Shown: positions 22,672-34,082, counted from the stretch's first letter. The stretch is 64,000 nt of DNA from Siphonodentalium dalli (GCA_032622095.1 CP136066.1:93951319-94015318), one strand, 5' to 3'. A program made the numbers and translations. Notes: generated from the sequence alone by a model not told the origin.

Positions 22672-22884
22672 CAGTAATGCCCTAAATAATCGACTCCTTA
22701 ACCACAGCAGAATTATGGGTAATTTTTCGGGATTTAGTCAGAAATATGGCTTGTTGCCATTCATCGGAAAGCTCTCAGTGAGAGCTTTCCGAAGAATGGC
22801 AACAAGCCATATTTCCGACTAAATCCTGAAAAGTTACCCATAATTCTGCTGTGGTTAAACAGTCAATTATTTAGGGCATTACTG
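22672..22884. mobile_element. TA-A MITE
   Basis: Complete palindrome between TA dinucleotides; right arm has GGTTAAACAGTCAATT. Confidence 0.93.
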
Positions 22885-22901
22885 TATCTTCATGATTGGA
22901 G

Positions 22902-23252
22902 ACAGGGTCGTGAACCTACGTCATAATTTGCTTGAAATTGGCCTTAAAAAAATTTATATTAAAACTCATCTTAGATACAGCAAAAAAACGGATATTAAAC
23001 AGATTTGATTTGAAGATGATTTTGGCGTTCAAATTTTACAACCTTGAAAAATGGTGACCGAAATCACTTTAACACTTTAATATATCTTCTCAACAGTTAT
23101 ATTTATATTCTGACAGAATTCATAGTGAGCTAGTAAAAAATGATACATAGCTCATTAACTATTATTTTTGATAGAAAAAGATGAATACTTTCTTCAATGT
23201 GAGACATTTTCTGCCATTTTTCGAGCAAATTATGATGTAGGTTTCTGGCCCA
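22902..23252. mobile_element. Inverted-repeat element of unassigned class
   Basis: Left GGGTCGTGAACCTACGTCAT and right ATGATGTAGGTTTCTGGCCC are imperfect inverted ends, extended inward by AATTTGCTTGAAATTGGCC / GCCATTTTTCGAGCAAATT. No convincing target duplication. Confidence 0.55.
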
Positions 23253-23993
23253 GGGAGAGGGGCGGAAGGAAAAAGATACATGTACATCTCTGTTGCTGAG
23301 TAGATCGTTCTAAACATTCCCCATTTCAATACAGAAGGTTTTATGTACCTTCAATATTCATTTTGGTGCATGTTTGGTTCCGTTTACTTAGATTGGTATC
23401 ATGCACCACTAAACAAGTATGTAGGGTACTTCGTGCAGTGTTAGCACTACAATTTGGATTTACAACAGACCCTGACAGTAAATTATGTTGCATTTAATAT
23501 CTACAGTTTATACCTTCAATGAACTTAAAAGGGCACTATTATAAATAACTAATTAACTACATTAGTAATTATCTATATACAGGTACCCAACATGCTTGGA
23601 ATCTGGTCATACAAATTATATTAACACAGATGATCAATGAAGAGCATTTATTATCAGCTCAGAAGATATGTGGGAAATCGGCACACATAGGTTATTTGAC
23701 ACGGGGAGTGTCATGGGATAGGTGCCATTGCCCTCAGCAATAAAGAGTGTTTATTATCAACTTAAAATATACAGGTAACTTTATCTGGAGAGTGTCATGT
23801 AATAAGTGATATTTACCTCAGGTGACCAATAATTAACTTAAATGACTTGAGTGGCACTAATAATTTACTCATTCTTTACCCGAGCAACACCGGGTATCCC
23901 AGCTAGTACTCAATATATCTGAAATGTCAACTACATCTAACTACAGACAAGTGAATGGAGTGTGCTTCTGGTTAAAGGACCAGTTAAAGGGAA
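23253..23993. other. Intronic sequence with a J-like stub
   Basis: Mostly unassigned. At about 23870-23910, CCGAGCAACACCGGGTATCC followed by CAGCTAGT is, inverted, like the ACTAGC start of the J repeat. Confidence 0.4.
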
Positions 23994-23997
23994 TCAA

Positions 23998-24290
23998 GGC
24001 CTTCTAAGTACAGTAATGCCCTAAGTAATCGACTCCTTAACCACAGCAGAATTATGGGTAACTTTTCAGGATGTAGTTGGAAACATGGCTTGTTGTAATT
24101 CATCGGAAAGCTCTCGGGGAGAGCTTTCCGATGAATGGCAACAAGCCATATTTCCGACTAAATCCTGAAAAGTTACCCATAATTCTGCTGTGGTTAAGGA
24201 GTCGATTACTTAGGGCATTACTGTAGATACATGCAAAATAACATAAAAGTCTGTAAAGTCATCATTATCTGAAGAATGTGAAATATAGCT
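23998..24290. mobile_element. TTAA-KL element interrupted by a TA-A MITE
   Basis: TTAA at 23994-23997, then AGGGAATCAAGGCCTTC, the MITE at 24011-24223, then KL interior AAGTCTGTAAAGTCATCATT. Confidence 0.6.
24011..24223. mobile_element. TA-A MITE nested in TTAA-KL
   Basis: Complete palindrome, CAGTAATGCCCTAAGTAATC and mirror, flanked by TA. Confidence 0.93.
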
Positions 24291-24294
24291 AACA

Positions 24295-24355
24295 ATATTT
24301 ACATTGACCTTGTAAGCCAGTGCATTCTCTTATATATGCGAGGCTCCCTATGTAG
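24295..24355. mobile_element. TTAA-C core fragment
   Basis: TGACCTTGTAAGCCAGTGCA and half of a C-type core, ending at CTCCCTATG. Confidence 0.6.
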
Positions 24356-24541
24356 TGTTTTCACTACACTTGCTGTGATGAGCACTAATGTTTTCAGATT
24401 TAAAGATGATTAAATTACGAAATCAACATTAGAAGCGGTTGAACCATTGAAAAATATTCTGCAAAACACAGATTTGCAACTAAATATTTTAATCACAATT
24501 GCCATTGGTGATGTATGTTCTCGTTATTGAGCAAACATTAA

Positions 24542-24766
24542 CCCTTCCTGAATTTTTTATGAAAACCTGTGCCAATGCATTCTCTTCCATATAGGGAGCC
24601 TCACATATATAAGAGAATACATTGGCCTAACAATATTTACCATAACCTTGTAAGCCAGTACATTCTTATATATGTGAGGCTCCCTGCGGGCGACTCGCAT
24701 ATATAAGAGAATGCACTGGCACAGAGTCTTTAATGCAGCACCAGTGCAGCTCCCATCATGAAAGGG
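24542..24766. mobile_element. TTAA-C MITE
   Basis: TTAA at 24538-24541 and 24767-24770. The first core has lost its left arm; the second core is complete. Right end GCTCCCATCATGAAAGGG. Confidence 0.87.
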
Positions 24767-24770
24767 TTAA

Positions 24771-24882
24771 TAATGAAATAAGAACACAGTCTATCTATTT
24801 TTTAAAGGACTTCTCGATAAGGATGAATTTAGAGAGTTTTATGATTTTTTACAGGTATCTACTGAGAAGGCCTTGAATCTCT
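24771..24882. mobile_element. TTAA-KL element
   Basis: ATAAGAACACAGTCTATC to GAGAAGGCCTTGAATCTC, right TTAA at 24883-24886; the left TTAA is that of the adjacent TTAA-C element. Confidence 0.65.
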
Positions 24883-24886
24883 TTAA

Positions 24887-25754
24887 AACAAGAAGAATCT
24901 ACAAGCCTACAAAAAACAATAACACCTGCTTCCAGACAATGTCGGGGGCTCATTTGGTTCCAGTTAAAACAGTGTTGGGAAAGTTATGTACAGTGACAGT
25001 CTGTGCTAACTTTGTATTAAAGCCATATGGCGATTCGCGCTCCAAAATATATTTAATAATAATAATTTTAAATTTTGCCCGGTATTGAGTTTTACTTGTT
25101 AAAATTATTGATTCCTAATCAGATAGAATCATAACAAAATATTACTGAATCGTCACAAAGCAGTAATAGAATGTTACACTGTAGGAATGTAACAGTTCCT
25201 ACAGTGAACACCAGCTTTTTAATGAGACTGTGATCTGCCATTTTCTCATAAGAAAATGTTCTTTAACTGTACCTCCTTCAAACAGATACAGATGGAATTG
25301 TGAAATTTATGGTGATACCACGAGGTCGAAAAGATAAAACACTGTTTCAATAGTTTTTCACTTATGAAAACAAACAAGCCCCTGGACATCCAAGCCATGA
25401 TGAGTGGGATGGTCAGAGTGTATTTTACTAAGATCACTTATACATGCACCTTCCCATTTCAAATAAACAGACTAAAAGATGGGACTCCATGTCTCTCCCT
25501 GCTCTCTTTTTAGAGATTCTGTTACCATATCTATTTTTAGTTTTTAGACTTCTAAGGTGGAGTGAAATAACTAATCTGTGTAAATAATACTTGATTGTAT
25601 GTGCACTGCATAAGTTACGAATTTCATGCAATATGTTTGTCAACATAATTTTCCAGAGAAACGAGGCTGATGGTAGTGGGAATATATTAAAATATGTAGA
25701 GTTTTGTTGTAACCATTATCTTTGAAAAGACACTATAAAGTCCATGGCTGGATA
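24887..25754. other. Unassigned intronic sequence
   Basis: No exon with a sound acceptor and donor and no known repeat seen. Confidence 0.35.
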
Positions 25755-25756
25755 TA

Positions 25757-27173
25757 CCGTACTGACCCGGTTCAAAGCCCATGCCCGTGTTTAAGCCCAC
25801 CCATATATTTTGGCCAAATTCCATGCACAGGGGTATATTCGTGTTTAAGCCCACCCCAAATTTTGTTCAATTTCAGCGGTGGTAAGTAAGTATTTGCTAA
25901 TGATACTTCCCAAATAAATAATTCCAATATAACGGGAAGTATATTCACAAACGATCGGTGACGGCGAGAATGCCACGAAAAATGGAAAGTTATACTTCGT
26001 AGGTATTAGCGATAATAAATAAAATAAAATAAAGTGAATCTTAAAATCTCATTTGTTTATTCAATTATACTTCCTGGGGGAAATCAAATACAAAAGAACG
26101 CACTCGCAAACGGCCCAATATCTGAGAACGCGGTAAACATCAGTCACTTAAAAGTCACGTGCGTCCATCGTGCACATGTCAACAACAGTACTGTAAAAAC
26201 ATATTCTTTGTATGTTGGTATGTTCCTACATGTGGCCAAACACAAAAAGAACTCTTTCCCTGGTTGTGTAAACACACGGTGGGTATAATAATGGGGCAGA
26301 AGGGGGACTTGTCATCCACAACAGCACAAGATGCCTTCAAAAAAAGAGATACCGATGTCGTATTGGTACCCGGTAAATAATCATTATTAAAAAAACTTCT
26401 ATTTTTCACGTTTTACGATATAGACTATAGTATAAATATTAATCTGTGTCAACGGTTTGGAAGCGATAGGCTAACTCCAAACATTCAAACACGTGTTTTT
26501 TTTGTATACGTATTTACATCGTAATTTCGTTAATTAACTAGACTCACTAGACTTGTATTGTAACTCTTTGTAGACAACGGGCCATGAATAGAGCACTGGG
26601 TAACAGTGGGTTCATTGTTATCCTAATCGGATTAAGTCACTCTCTTATATGTTGCATAATATTCCCCTGTACAATTTTCAGACCTTTTTGAATTATTATC
26701 TTTGGCTTCGATGACGACGGCAAAGTTGTGTTTTAATTATATTGTTGTGGGGATCACGTACCGGTACATCTGAACATTGATATAAACTATAGATATAGAC
26801 TATAGATAGTGGATTTACCCAGCTGTCTGAAATGGCAGAAATGCGATGACCCATGATGCTTACAAACTGTCATTTATGGGAATTTTGGGCAATAAAACAA
26901 GACAAGAAGTAATATTTTAATATACACATCAAAATGAAAAAAATACTTTCTCAAAGTAACTTATACTTAACTTTATTTAATCTGGAAGCCGTGTATATTT
27001 CCCCGAATCTCTGTTGGATCGACTTTATTTTTTGGATCCATTTCTTCAGTTTTACTCTCCCGATTTCTTGGGATTTTTGGTTTGCAAAGGGTCATATTCG
27101 AGTTTAAGCCCACTTGGATTTTTGAGCTCAAATAAAACAAAGGCCCCCTGGGCCTAAACGCGGGTCAGTACGG
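25757..27173. mobile_element. TA-flanked element with TAAGCCCAC termini, internally degenerate
   Basis: Perfect 13-bp ends CCGTACTGACCCG and CGGGTCAGTACGG with TA at 25755-25756 and 27174-27175. Subterminal GTTTAAGCCCACCC is mirrored by GAGTTTAAGCCCACTT in inverted or direct arrangement. 1417 bp, too short for an intact transposase. It contains ATGCCACGAAAA near 25970, similar to how pogo-type transposases begin, but a stop follows within about ten codons. A plus-strand frame at 26291-26379 begins MGQKGDLSSTTAQDAF and is followed by GTAAAT; it is unexplained. Confidence 0.6.
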
Positions 27174-27905
27174 TAACATAATAAATAATGCAAGTTTCAT
27201 CATTTGACTTTATACCCCCCCCCCCCCAATAAACCACACCATAAAACATCTTATAGACTTACACATGACTAAACATGCAATTGGTAGAATAATTGGTCAT
27301 GCATTTTAAATGCGGAGCTTTTGATTTATTCATCAATAATTTACAGGCAGAGTTACAGTGCTTGGCGGAATTTTCTATAATAAAAAAAATATTTCAGCCG
27401 ATTTAAAAATATATAAAATAAGCACCAGCTATATAAATATATGAAATACATGTAGTTTGGGCATGTTTTATTGCCAGATATGGCGATGTGGCCATAAATT
27501 ACAGCAAATTTAGCATGAACAGCGAATATGCCCAATGACTGCAGAATGTATTATTTATATAATATTTGTTTATTGTGATCATTACGGACACTCTGAACAA
27601 ACCCTCAGCACCCCAAGGATTCTCTAAAGACAGTCTGGATTACATGTTACCTTGGAAACAACCAACCATTTCATGCAACACCTAACTACCTCACTAACGA
27701 GAGTTTGAGGAGTATTCTGCATAAATCCTGTAAGGCACAAATCGGAGATTGGCATACATGTAACTATAATCTATTACCAGTGTTGTATAAAATACTGAAT
27801 GAGAAAATTCATTGACAAAGCCAAAAAAACATCCTACCAAAATAGTGTAATTTTTCATTCAATCCATAGGCACATTTAATATTTAGAAACAATTTGGAAA
27901 ACTTA
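27174..27905. other. Unassigned intronic sequence
   Basis: A C tract at about 27216-27228 and AT-rich DNA. No exon supported. Confidence 0.35.
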
Positions 27906-28122
27906 CAGTAATGCCCTAATTAATCAAATCCTTAACCACAGCAGAATTATGGGTAACTTTTCAGGATTTAGTCAGAAATATGGCTTGTTGCCATTCATCG
28001 GAAAGCTCACCCCAAGAGCATTCCGATGAATGGCAACAAGCCATATTTCCGACTAAATCCTGAAAAGTTACCCATAATTCTGCTGTGGTTAAGGAGTCGA
28101 TTTAATAATTAGGGCATTACTG
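27906..28122. mobile_element. TA-A MITE
   Basis: Complete palindrome with TA flanks. The right tip carries an extra TAATAA (GATTTAATAATTAGGGC). Confidence 0.93.
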
Positions 28123-28147
28123 TAGTGTTCTAGAATTGAAGCTACAT

Positions 28148-28274
28148 CAGGCCTGTGTATATGGTGCCGGACATTTGCAGAATGAGATCCACAGAATGTG
28201 AATTTAGTGAATTACTAAATTTACCCTCTGGGGACCTCATTCTGCAAATGTCCGGTACCATATACACAGGCCTG
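28148..28274. mobile_element. hAT-F element, minimal 127-bp form
   Basis: Target duplication AGCTACAT (28140-28147) / AGCTACAG (28275-28282), 7 of 8 identical. Ends CAGGCCTGTGTATATGGTG and its complement; the interior is just the two GCAGAATGAG foldback arms. Confidence 0.85.
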
Positions 28275-28525
28275 AGCTACAGACTTACAGATTCATCAAA
28301 ATGCTGGACCACTTATTAGTGCAAATGTTGGTTTATTTTGTGGAAAATATACCATTAAAGCAATTTTTGACACTTCCAGACATTTCCTGTAGACATGTGC
28401 AATTCCTGTTTTTCAAAAGAAAATTCATGTTCTCTACCAAGGTGAATCTATTGGAACTAATAAACCATTGAGTTTACCAAATCGCACTGTTATTAGCTTC
28501 CTTATCATTACTTTCGCTCTCTTTA

Positions 28526-28700
28526 CAGTAATGCCCTAAATAATAGACTCCTTAACCACAGCAGAATTATGGGTAATTTTTCAGGATTTAGTCGGAAATA
28601 TGGCTTGTTGCCATTCATCGGAAAGCTCTCACCGAGAGCTTTCCGATGAATGGCAGCAAGCCATATTTCTGACTAAATCCTGAATATTAAAGCATTACTG
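28526..28700. mobile_element. TA-A MITE, right arm shortened
   Basis: Right arm jumps from CTAAATCCTGAATA to AAAGCATTACTG, losing about 40 bp. Confidence 0.88.
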
Positions 28701-28840
28701 TATGATAAATCTGTCTCTGACGCTACAATATAATGGGACACAGCTGGTATGATATGACATTCCGAATCATCCATATCCTAAATAGTGATCCAGATGATGA
28801 GTATAGCACACCTTTCCGGGAAAATCATTGGATTAATCTA

Positions 28841-29068
28841 CAGCAATGCCCAAAGTATTTGACCCTTTCAGCACCGCAGAATTATGGGAAATTTTTCAGG
28901 ATTGAGTCGGAAATATGGCTTGTTGCCATTCATCGGAAAGCTCTCACCGAGAGCTTTCCGACCGAGAGCTTTCCGATGAATGGCAACAAGCCATATTTCT
29001 GACTAAATCCTGAATAATTACCCATAATTCTGCTGTGGTTAAGGAGTCAATTATTTAGGTCATTACTG
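28841..29068. mobile_element. TA-A MITE with a duplicated centre
   Basis: Starts CAGCAATGCCCAAAG. At the centre, CCGAGAGCTTTCC is repeated in tandem. Ends GGTCATTACTG-TA. Confidence 0.88.
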
Positions 29069-29089
29069 TACATATAAGTAAATAACATG

Positions 29090-29310
29090 CAGCTAAGCCA
29101 AAAATCTACCATAAAATATTTTAACTTACTATGCGATTAGAGATGTTTGTCGACAAATCACTGTAAAAGTTTTGTTTCAATAGTTATTGGACAGTTATCA
29201 GTATTTAATATAAGAACAAAGTTTACCTATTTCTCCATGTTCTTCTTGGGGGGGGGGGGGGGGGGGTAATGTTTTTACAGATTTTTATAATTTTTGCACA
29301 TTTACCATTC
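29090..29310. mobile_element. TTAA-KL element with a 19-base poly-G tract
   Basis: Same interior as 20.1 kb and 95-321; the G run at 29248-29266 sits at the same position of the element. Confidence 0.65.
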
Positions 29311-29315
29311 AACCT

Positions 29316-29530
29316 TTTCTTAACTAAATACTCATTGATGAGTAGTTATTCCTTATGAAATGTTCAGATAATAAGTTCAATAAACGACCAGGTCCCTGAG
29401 GCCATATGTCATTTGCTGAACTTATTATCTGAACATTTTGAATGGCAACAAGCCATATTTCCGACTAAATCCTGAAAAATTACCCATAATTCTGCTGTGG
29501 TTAAGGAGTCGATTATTTAGGGCATTACTG
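29316..29530. mobile_element. TTAA-E half element joined to a TA-A half element
   Basis: E sequence to CTTATTATCTGAACATTTT, then at about 29438 the right arm of TA-A (GAATGGCAACAAGCC to GGGCATTACTG-TA). Both elements are truncated at their palindrome centres. Confidence 0.8.
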
Positions 29531-29984
29531 TACTTCAAGCTTTCAGCCCGATCTGGACCTTCATCAGGAAAAATCAAATTTCAGAAAACAACTGCATCTT
29601 GTCAGATTAAGATAAATTCACATAATATGTCAATGAGTCAACACACTTCCATTAAACCACGTCGTGACGTTGCTTAATACGGCGTGGGCCTATGGTATAG
29701 TTGTCACATCGTATCTGGTAATCTAATTCTATATATCGGTGTGGAATGGCTTGTTTTCGTGTTGAAACTGTTAACAAGCAACGACATGCCACGTCGTATT
29801 AATTTTTTTCCACTCATGTTTATACATACTAGTATATAGAGCCTCACTGGAGTCTATCACATGAGAGCAGTTAGTATCGGGATACTAACCCAAATTTACC
29901 AATACCAGTCAGTAGTGTAGGAATCGAATCGGGAACAGTATTTATTACCTACCCAAAACATAAACAAAAGCTATATTATTCATA
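29531..29984. other. Unassigned intronic sequence
   Basis: No known repeat. ACCACGTCGTGACGTTGC and GACATGCCACGTCGTATTA hint at a decayed inverted repeat. Confidence 0.35.
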
Positions 29985-30660
29985 TCATATCATATATCAC
30001 ACATTTCTTGTATAGCGCACATATCACAGAGGTTTCAAAGCGCTTGACAACATTAAAATATATTCACAAATTTACGGTTCAAACATGCGATAATTATGTA
30101 GCCCGTATTGAAAGCTGGTTCATTAGTTCAACGCCAAAATGTTCGGAATAATATTCCGTGAATAAATGAGTTTTCAAAAGACCTTTGAATTCATAATATC
30201 CAGGACAGTTGCAGATGATCAACGGTAGACTCCAGAGAGTCGGTCCTGCTATGGAAAACGATATGTCACCGAAACTTCTATCAACCTTTGGGTACGCTAA
30301 GAGCATTAAGTCCTCGGATCTGAGATGCCTCGGTGGTACATACAGTAATGCCCTAAATAATCGACTCCTCAACCACAGCAGAATTATGGGTAACTTTTCA
30401 GGATTTATTTGGAAATATGACTTGTTGCCATTCATCGGAAAGCTCTCGGTGAGAGCTTTCCGATGAATGGCAGCAAGCCATATTTCCGACTAAATCCTGA
30501 AAAATTTCCCATAACTCTGCTGTGGTTAAAGGGTCATATACTTTTGGCATTACTGTATATGGCTGAATGATATATAGTACCCACATGAAACCTCGATTTC
30601 GTTCACTCATTTACTTTGCTCGTATCTTATCCTTGAGGTATTGTGGTGCACAGTTTTCCG
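29985..30660 (-). pseudogene. 5'-truncated LINE: C-terminal end of a CR1/L2-type reverse transcriptase ORF and 3' tail
   Basis: The minus-strand translation of about 30100-30342 has PPRHLRSEDL, FGDISFSIAGPTLWSLP and FKGLLKTHLFTEYY. This matches the conserved C-terminal end of CR1/L2-like LINE proteins (LRSS...GDRAFSVAAPTLWNSLP...FKxxLKTHLF). The 3' part has AGCGCTTTGAAACC, GCGCTATACAAG and a short ATATG-type microsatellite tail, typical of these elements. A TA-A MITE at 30343-30555 splits it; the other side continues with LYIIQPY. Upstream of about 30660 no RT homology is visible, so only the end of the ORF is present. Confidence 0.8.
30343..30555. mobile_element. TA-A MITE inserted into the LINE ORF
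   Basis: Complete palindrome. The flanks read ...GGTACA-TA and TA-TATGGCTG; the LINE frame is continuous across the site if the MITE and one TA are ignored. Confidence 0.93.
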
Positions 30661-30774
30661 ATCGATATTTGTTGTTTTTTATTATGACATTTCATGATCT
30701 GCTGAAACTATCGTTTAGCAACGTAACTTATGTCGGGTGTCTCCGCATGGAGTCCAGGATTGCCCTAGAGTGAA

Positions 30775-31211
30775 CAAGCCAGAAAATAGTGTGTCTGTCA
30801 TTTGCAGAGAGAGATCCTCAGAGGGTCAATTTAGTGATGCCATCCTGAACAGTGGGCTAGCATCATCAAATTATCCTTTTAGGACCTCATTCTGCTTAGG
30901 CCTCATCTTCTGGGAAGTGTCTATATTAAATTAAATTGTATTAGTTAATTTTTCTCTTCTGGGAAGTTTCTTTAAACTATTTTGCAGAAGATCAAATGCA
31001 TAATCGAGGTGACTAATGAGTGAACATCACCAACTTCAACTGGGGAACTTCAATCTGATCCTAGGTCTCCCATAGCAGTTGAGATGTAAGCAGAATGAGG
31101 TTCCCAGAGGGTGAATTTAGTGATGCTAACCCACTGTGTGGGATAGCATCACTAAATTCACCCTCCAGGGACCTCATTCTGCAAATGACAGACACACTAT
31201 TTGGAGGCTTG
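30775..31211. mobile_element. hAT-F foldback element, complete
   Basis: Perfect 8-bp duplication AGAGTGAA at 30767-30774 and 31212-31219. Ends CAAGCCAGAAAATAGTGTG and CACACTATTTGGAGGCTTG. 437 bp with two internal foldbacks. Confidence 0.9.
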
Positions 31212-31367
31212 AGAGTGAACTGTTTACTGAGAACAGTAGAAAATTATCACACAGTCTAGAATCAGTAGGCTATATTAAATTAAAATACAACAGATTATAT
31301 AATTATAATTACATGTAATAGTGACTTTGATTCAACTCCAAATTCCAAACAAGGTCTTCCATTTTAA

Positions 31368-33309
31368 CACATTGAGTGCCGGCTATGAGTTATCTTGTAC
31401 TACACTATATTCCAGGGTGCCACTTTGAGTTATCTCATACTTTATATGGGGTCTAGATGTTCTGCTGTAGAAATTTTAGAAATTCAGTTCCCCATGTAAA
31501 CATGATTTCAAACATCTTAGGAAGCTCAAATTTATATTGGATGTGAGTGATACCACTGCATCTCTGTAATGAAGCAACCTACATGTAATTGAGACCAAAA
31601 GTACGGTTATATGGACGCATTTGCTCCCAACTCCGTTGTGCCATCTGAATTGGCATTTTCTGATATTAGATTCACAAAAGACCCTAACATTCTGCACTCC
31701 AGAATAACAAGTTAGTTTGTGTATTTGAATAGTAGACATCAATTTTGAAGTAGCATGATCACACATGTAAAATTGTATTTGTCCAAATTTAGGTACGAGA
31801 TAACTTGGAGTTGGAACCCAGCACCGCCTATCTAAACCCGGAATGTGGGATATGATATTCCACGGCTGTGTCAAGGAGTTATGTCATAACCAGAACTTGT
31901 CCAGGCTACTCCAAAAGGTCAAATCAGCACCTGTTTATTATTTACAACATCGAACATGATCATCTGATGAAGTACTCATGAGAAAAACGTGGCAAAGTGT
32001 GGGTATGAGATAACTCGTAGTCGGCACCCAGCAAAAATACCATGAGATGGCCTTGCTCTGACCGACTACGAGTTATCTCGTAGTGCGTTTATGGCATGTT
32101 CGTATGTGAATCACAGACCTGTTAAGTTTTGAAAATGTCAATCCGTGAGATTTTTGCGGGAGGTATGCCCAAATATGTTCATGTTCCAAAAATAATTTTT
32201 ATGATGAAGATTGCATAGTTTTTATGAGTTTCTATTTTATAAATATATAGACCTAAATAAAATGGCAATGAATGTCCTGTTGGTAATTGTAATAGAGCTG
32301 CTCTGTGTGGGAGATACCACCATTTATTAAAAAGAAAGAAGCAGATCACACTTCGTAAAAATACTCAGAATTCCACCGGAAACAGCCGGATATGCGCGAA
32401 ACCGAAAGTACAACATCGTAATAAACGACAAAATTGACTCGTCTTACGGTTTAACCCACAAATGAAATGCACACATTCCACCATTTATTAACAAATTTTA
32501 AGAAGCAGAAACTTTGTTTAAAGTTAGTCAAAACGAATCCGAGTTACACAGGTTATAACCGGACATGTATGCGTGAAACCGAAAGTACAAAATGACCCGT
32601 CTTAAAAGTTTTACCCGCAAAATAAAAGACACATTCCGTTCTCAATGCATACCACTATCAGTGAACTTAAATCATAAAGTATCCATTACTTATGTTCATC
32701 AATGAGGCCTCACAATACAGCTGCACACTTGTGATTAAACGTATTGTTTTATTTCGTTTGCAATGCATGCCACTAATCCGTTACTAAGAAATGTTCATCA
32801 ATGCGGCCTAACAATACAGAACTTTGCACACTTGTGATTATACGTATTGTTTACTAAAACAACACCCTCCATACGTGTGGCTTCACCAGAGTGTGAAAAT
32901 CAATTAATATCAGTCACAGTTCACCACAACTTGAGTCTTCAATCAAAAGTTACCGACGATACATTCTGTGAATGTTAATGTGTGGGTATTTACGGTACCG
33001 GAAATAAGGAAGTCACTGTCATTTGGGGAATTCCCGCAAATGCACGAATTTAAAAAATAAAAAAAACTTCGTTTTGGGATTTTCAATGTGGGGTTTTGAC
33101 GAATCCGTGAGAAATTGGGGGTTATCCGTGTTTGCGGAATTGCCATGGAAATCCGTGAGTCTCACGGACAATCCGTGGAACTTAACAGCTCTGTATGTGA
33201 TCCAAGCTGATACATGCCCAGTTTTGCAGTTTGATGGTTATTATATGGTGCAATCTACCTATTTAATACTTAATCTAAAGTTGACAAAAGGGTTCTGGCA
33301 CTCAACGTG
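31368..33309. mobile_element. 1.94-kb TTAA-flanked element
   Basis: TTAA at 31364-31367 and 33310-33313. Ends CACATTGAGTGCCGG and TTCTGGCACTCAACGTG are inverted and related to TTAA-D ends (CCCTTTGAGTGCC). It contains a strong internal palindrome near 32.01-32.09 kb (GAGATAACTCGTAGTCGG / CCGACTACGAGTTATCTC) and two related blocks near 32.30-32.90 kb (GAAACCGAAAGTACAA, CACACTTGTGATTA). No transposase motif was recognised; the minus-strand frame at 31476-31874 looks like chance. Confidence 0.65.
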
Positions 33310-33477
33310 TTAAGAATTGTATTTAGTTTGAAAATATTTTATTGCCATATATACATGCAAGTATTACATACAACAATTGGGAGTGGACACAAGTGTTGCC
33401 ACTTAATGATATCTCGCTCCCTGCAAGGATTATATGGAAACATGCATACAGAAGCAGGGGGCGGGTACAGTAATTCC

Positions 33478-33680
33478 CTAAGTAATCAACCCATTAACCA
33501 CAGCAGAATTATGGGTAACTTTTCAGGATTTAGTCGGAAATATGACTTGTTGTCATTCATCGGAAAGCTCTCGGCGAGAGCTTTCCGTTGAATGGCAACA
33601 AGCCATATTTCCAACTAAATCCTGAAAAGTTACCCATAATTCTGCTGTGGTTAAGGGGTCGATTACTTAGGGAATTACTG
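33478..33680. mobile_element. TA-A MITE
   Basis: CAGTAATTCCCTAAG...CTTAGGGAATTACTG with TA flanks, 34 bp from the donor of the transmembrane exon. Confidence 0.93.
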
Positions 33681-33713
33681 TATATATTGGTACAATACTT
33701 GGTATGAACCCAC

Positions 33714-33819
33714 CTTTTGTGTTTGATGTAGTAATAAATAGCAATTCCAACTGCTACACAGACGGCTACTATACCAAAAGCCACACCTATCAGCCAAAGG
33801 TTATCACCACCGGCATTCG
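33714..33819 (-). CDS. Transmembrane exon of the putative membrane protein
   Basis: 106-bp minus-strand exon between acceptor TTACGATTCACAG (AG at 33821-33820) and donor AAAAG|GTGGGT (GT at 33713-33712... read on the complement). Frame: two bases complete the previous codon (Ala with the upstream exon), then NAGGDNLWLIGVAFG, a hydrophobic run IVAVCVAVGIAIYYY of a single-pass helix, and the stop-transfer KHKR. It ends with two bases of an Arg/Ser codon, which the terminal exon (first base G) completes as AGG. The translation of the neighbouring TA-A MITE continues the same open frame but lies beyond the donor. Orientation (stalk outside, tail inside) follows from the basic residues after the helix. 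Confidence 0.72.
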
Positions 33820-33974
33820 CTGTGAATCGTAAAATGTAACAATATAAGTATTGTCATTGCTACCTGCAATCTCAAGAAATTAGACAAAAGCACTACCAGG
33901 TATGGCATAATATGCCCATTGGCTTGTTTAACATTGAATTTCAGAAATATATCATTTGGAAACCAAAATGTTGA
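33820..33974. other. Intron between stalk and membrane exons, left part
   Basis: Unique-looking intron sequence. Confidence 0.4.
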
Positions 33975-33978
33975 TTAA

Positions 33979-34062
33979 CCCTTTCTGATGGGAGTTGCAC
34001 TGGTGCAGCATTAAAGACCTGTGCCAGTGCATTATCTTATATACATGTATAAGAGTGTCTCA
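33979..34062. mobile_element. TTAA-C left end
   Basis: TTAA at 33975-33978, CCCTTTCTGATGGGAGTTGC, GCAGCATTAAAGACCTGTGC and half a core; truncated. Confidence 0.75.
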
Positions 34063-34082
34063 TATACAAATATAATACACAA

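Noticed and set aside
31476-31874. 132-codon minus-strand frame inside the TTAA element
   Set aside because: No transposase or zinc-finger pattern recognised; likely chance.
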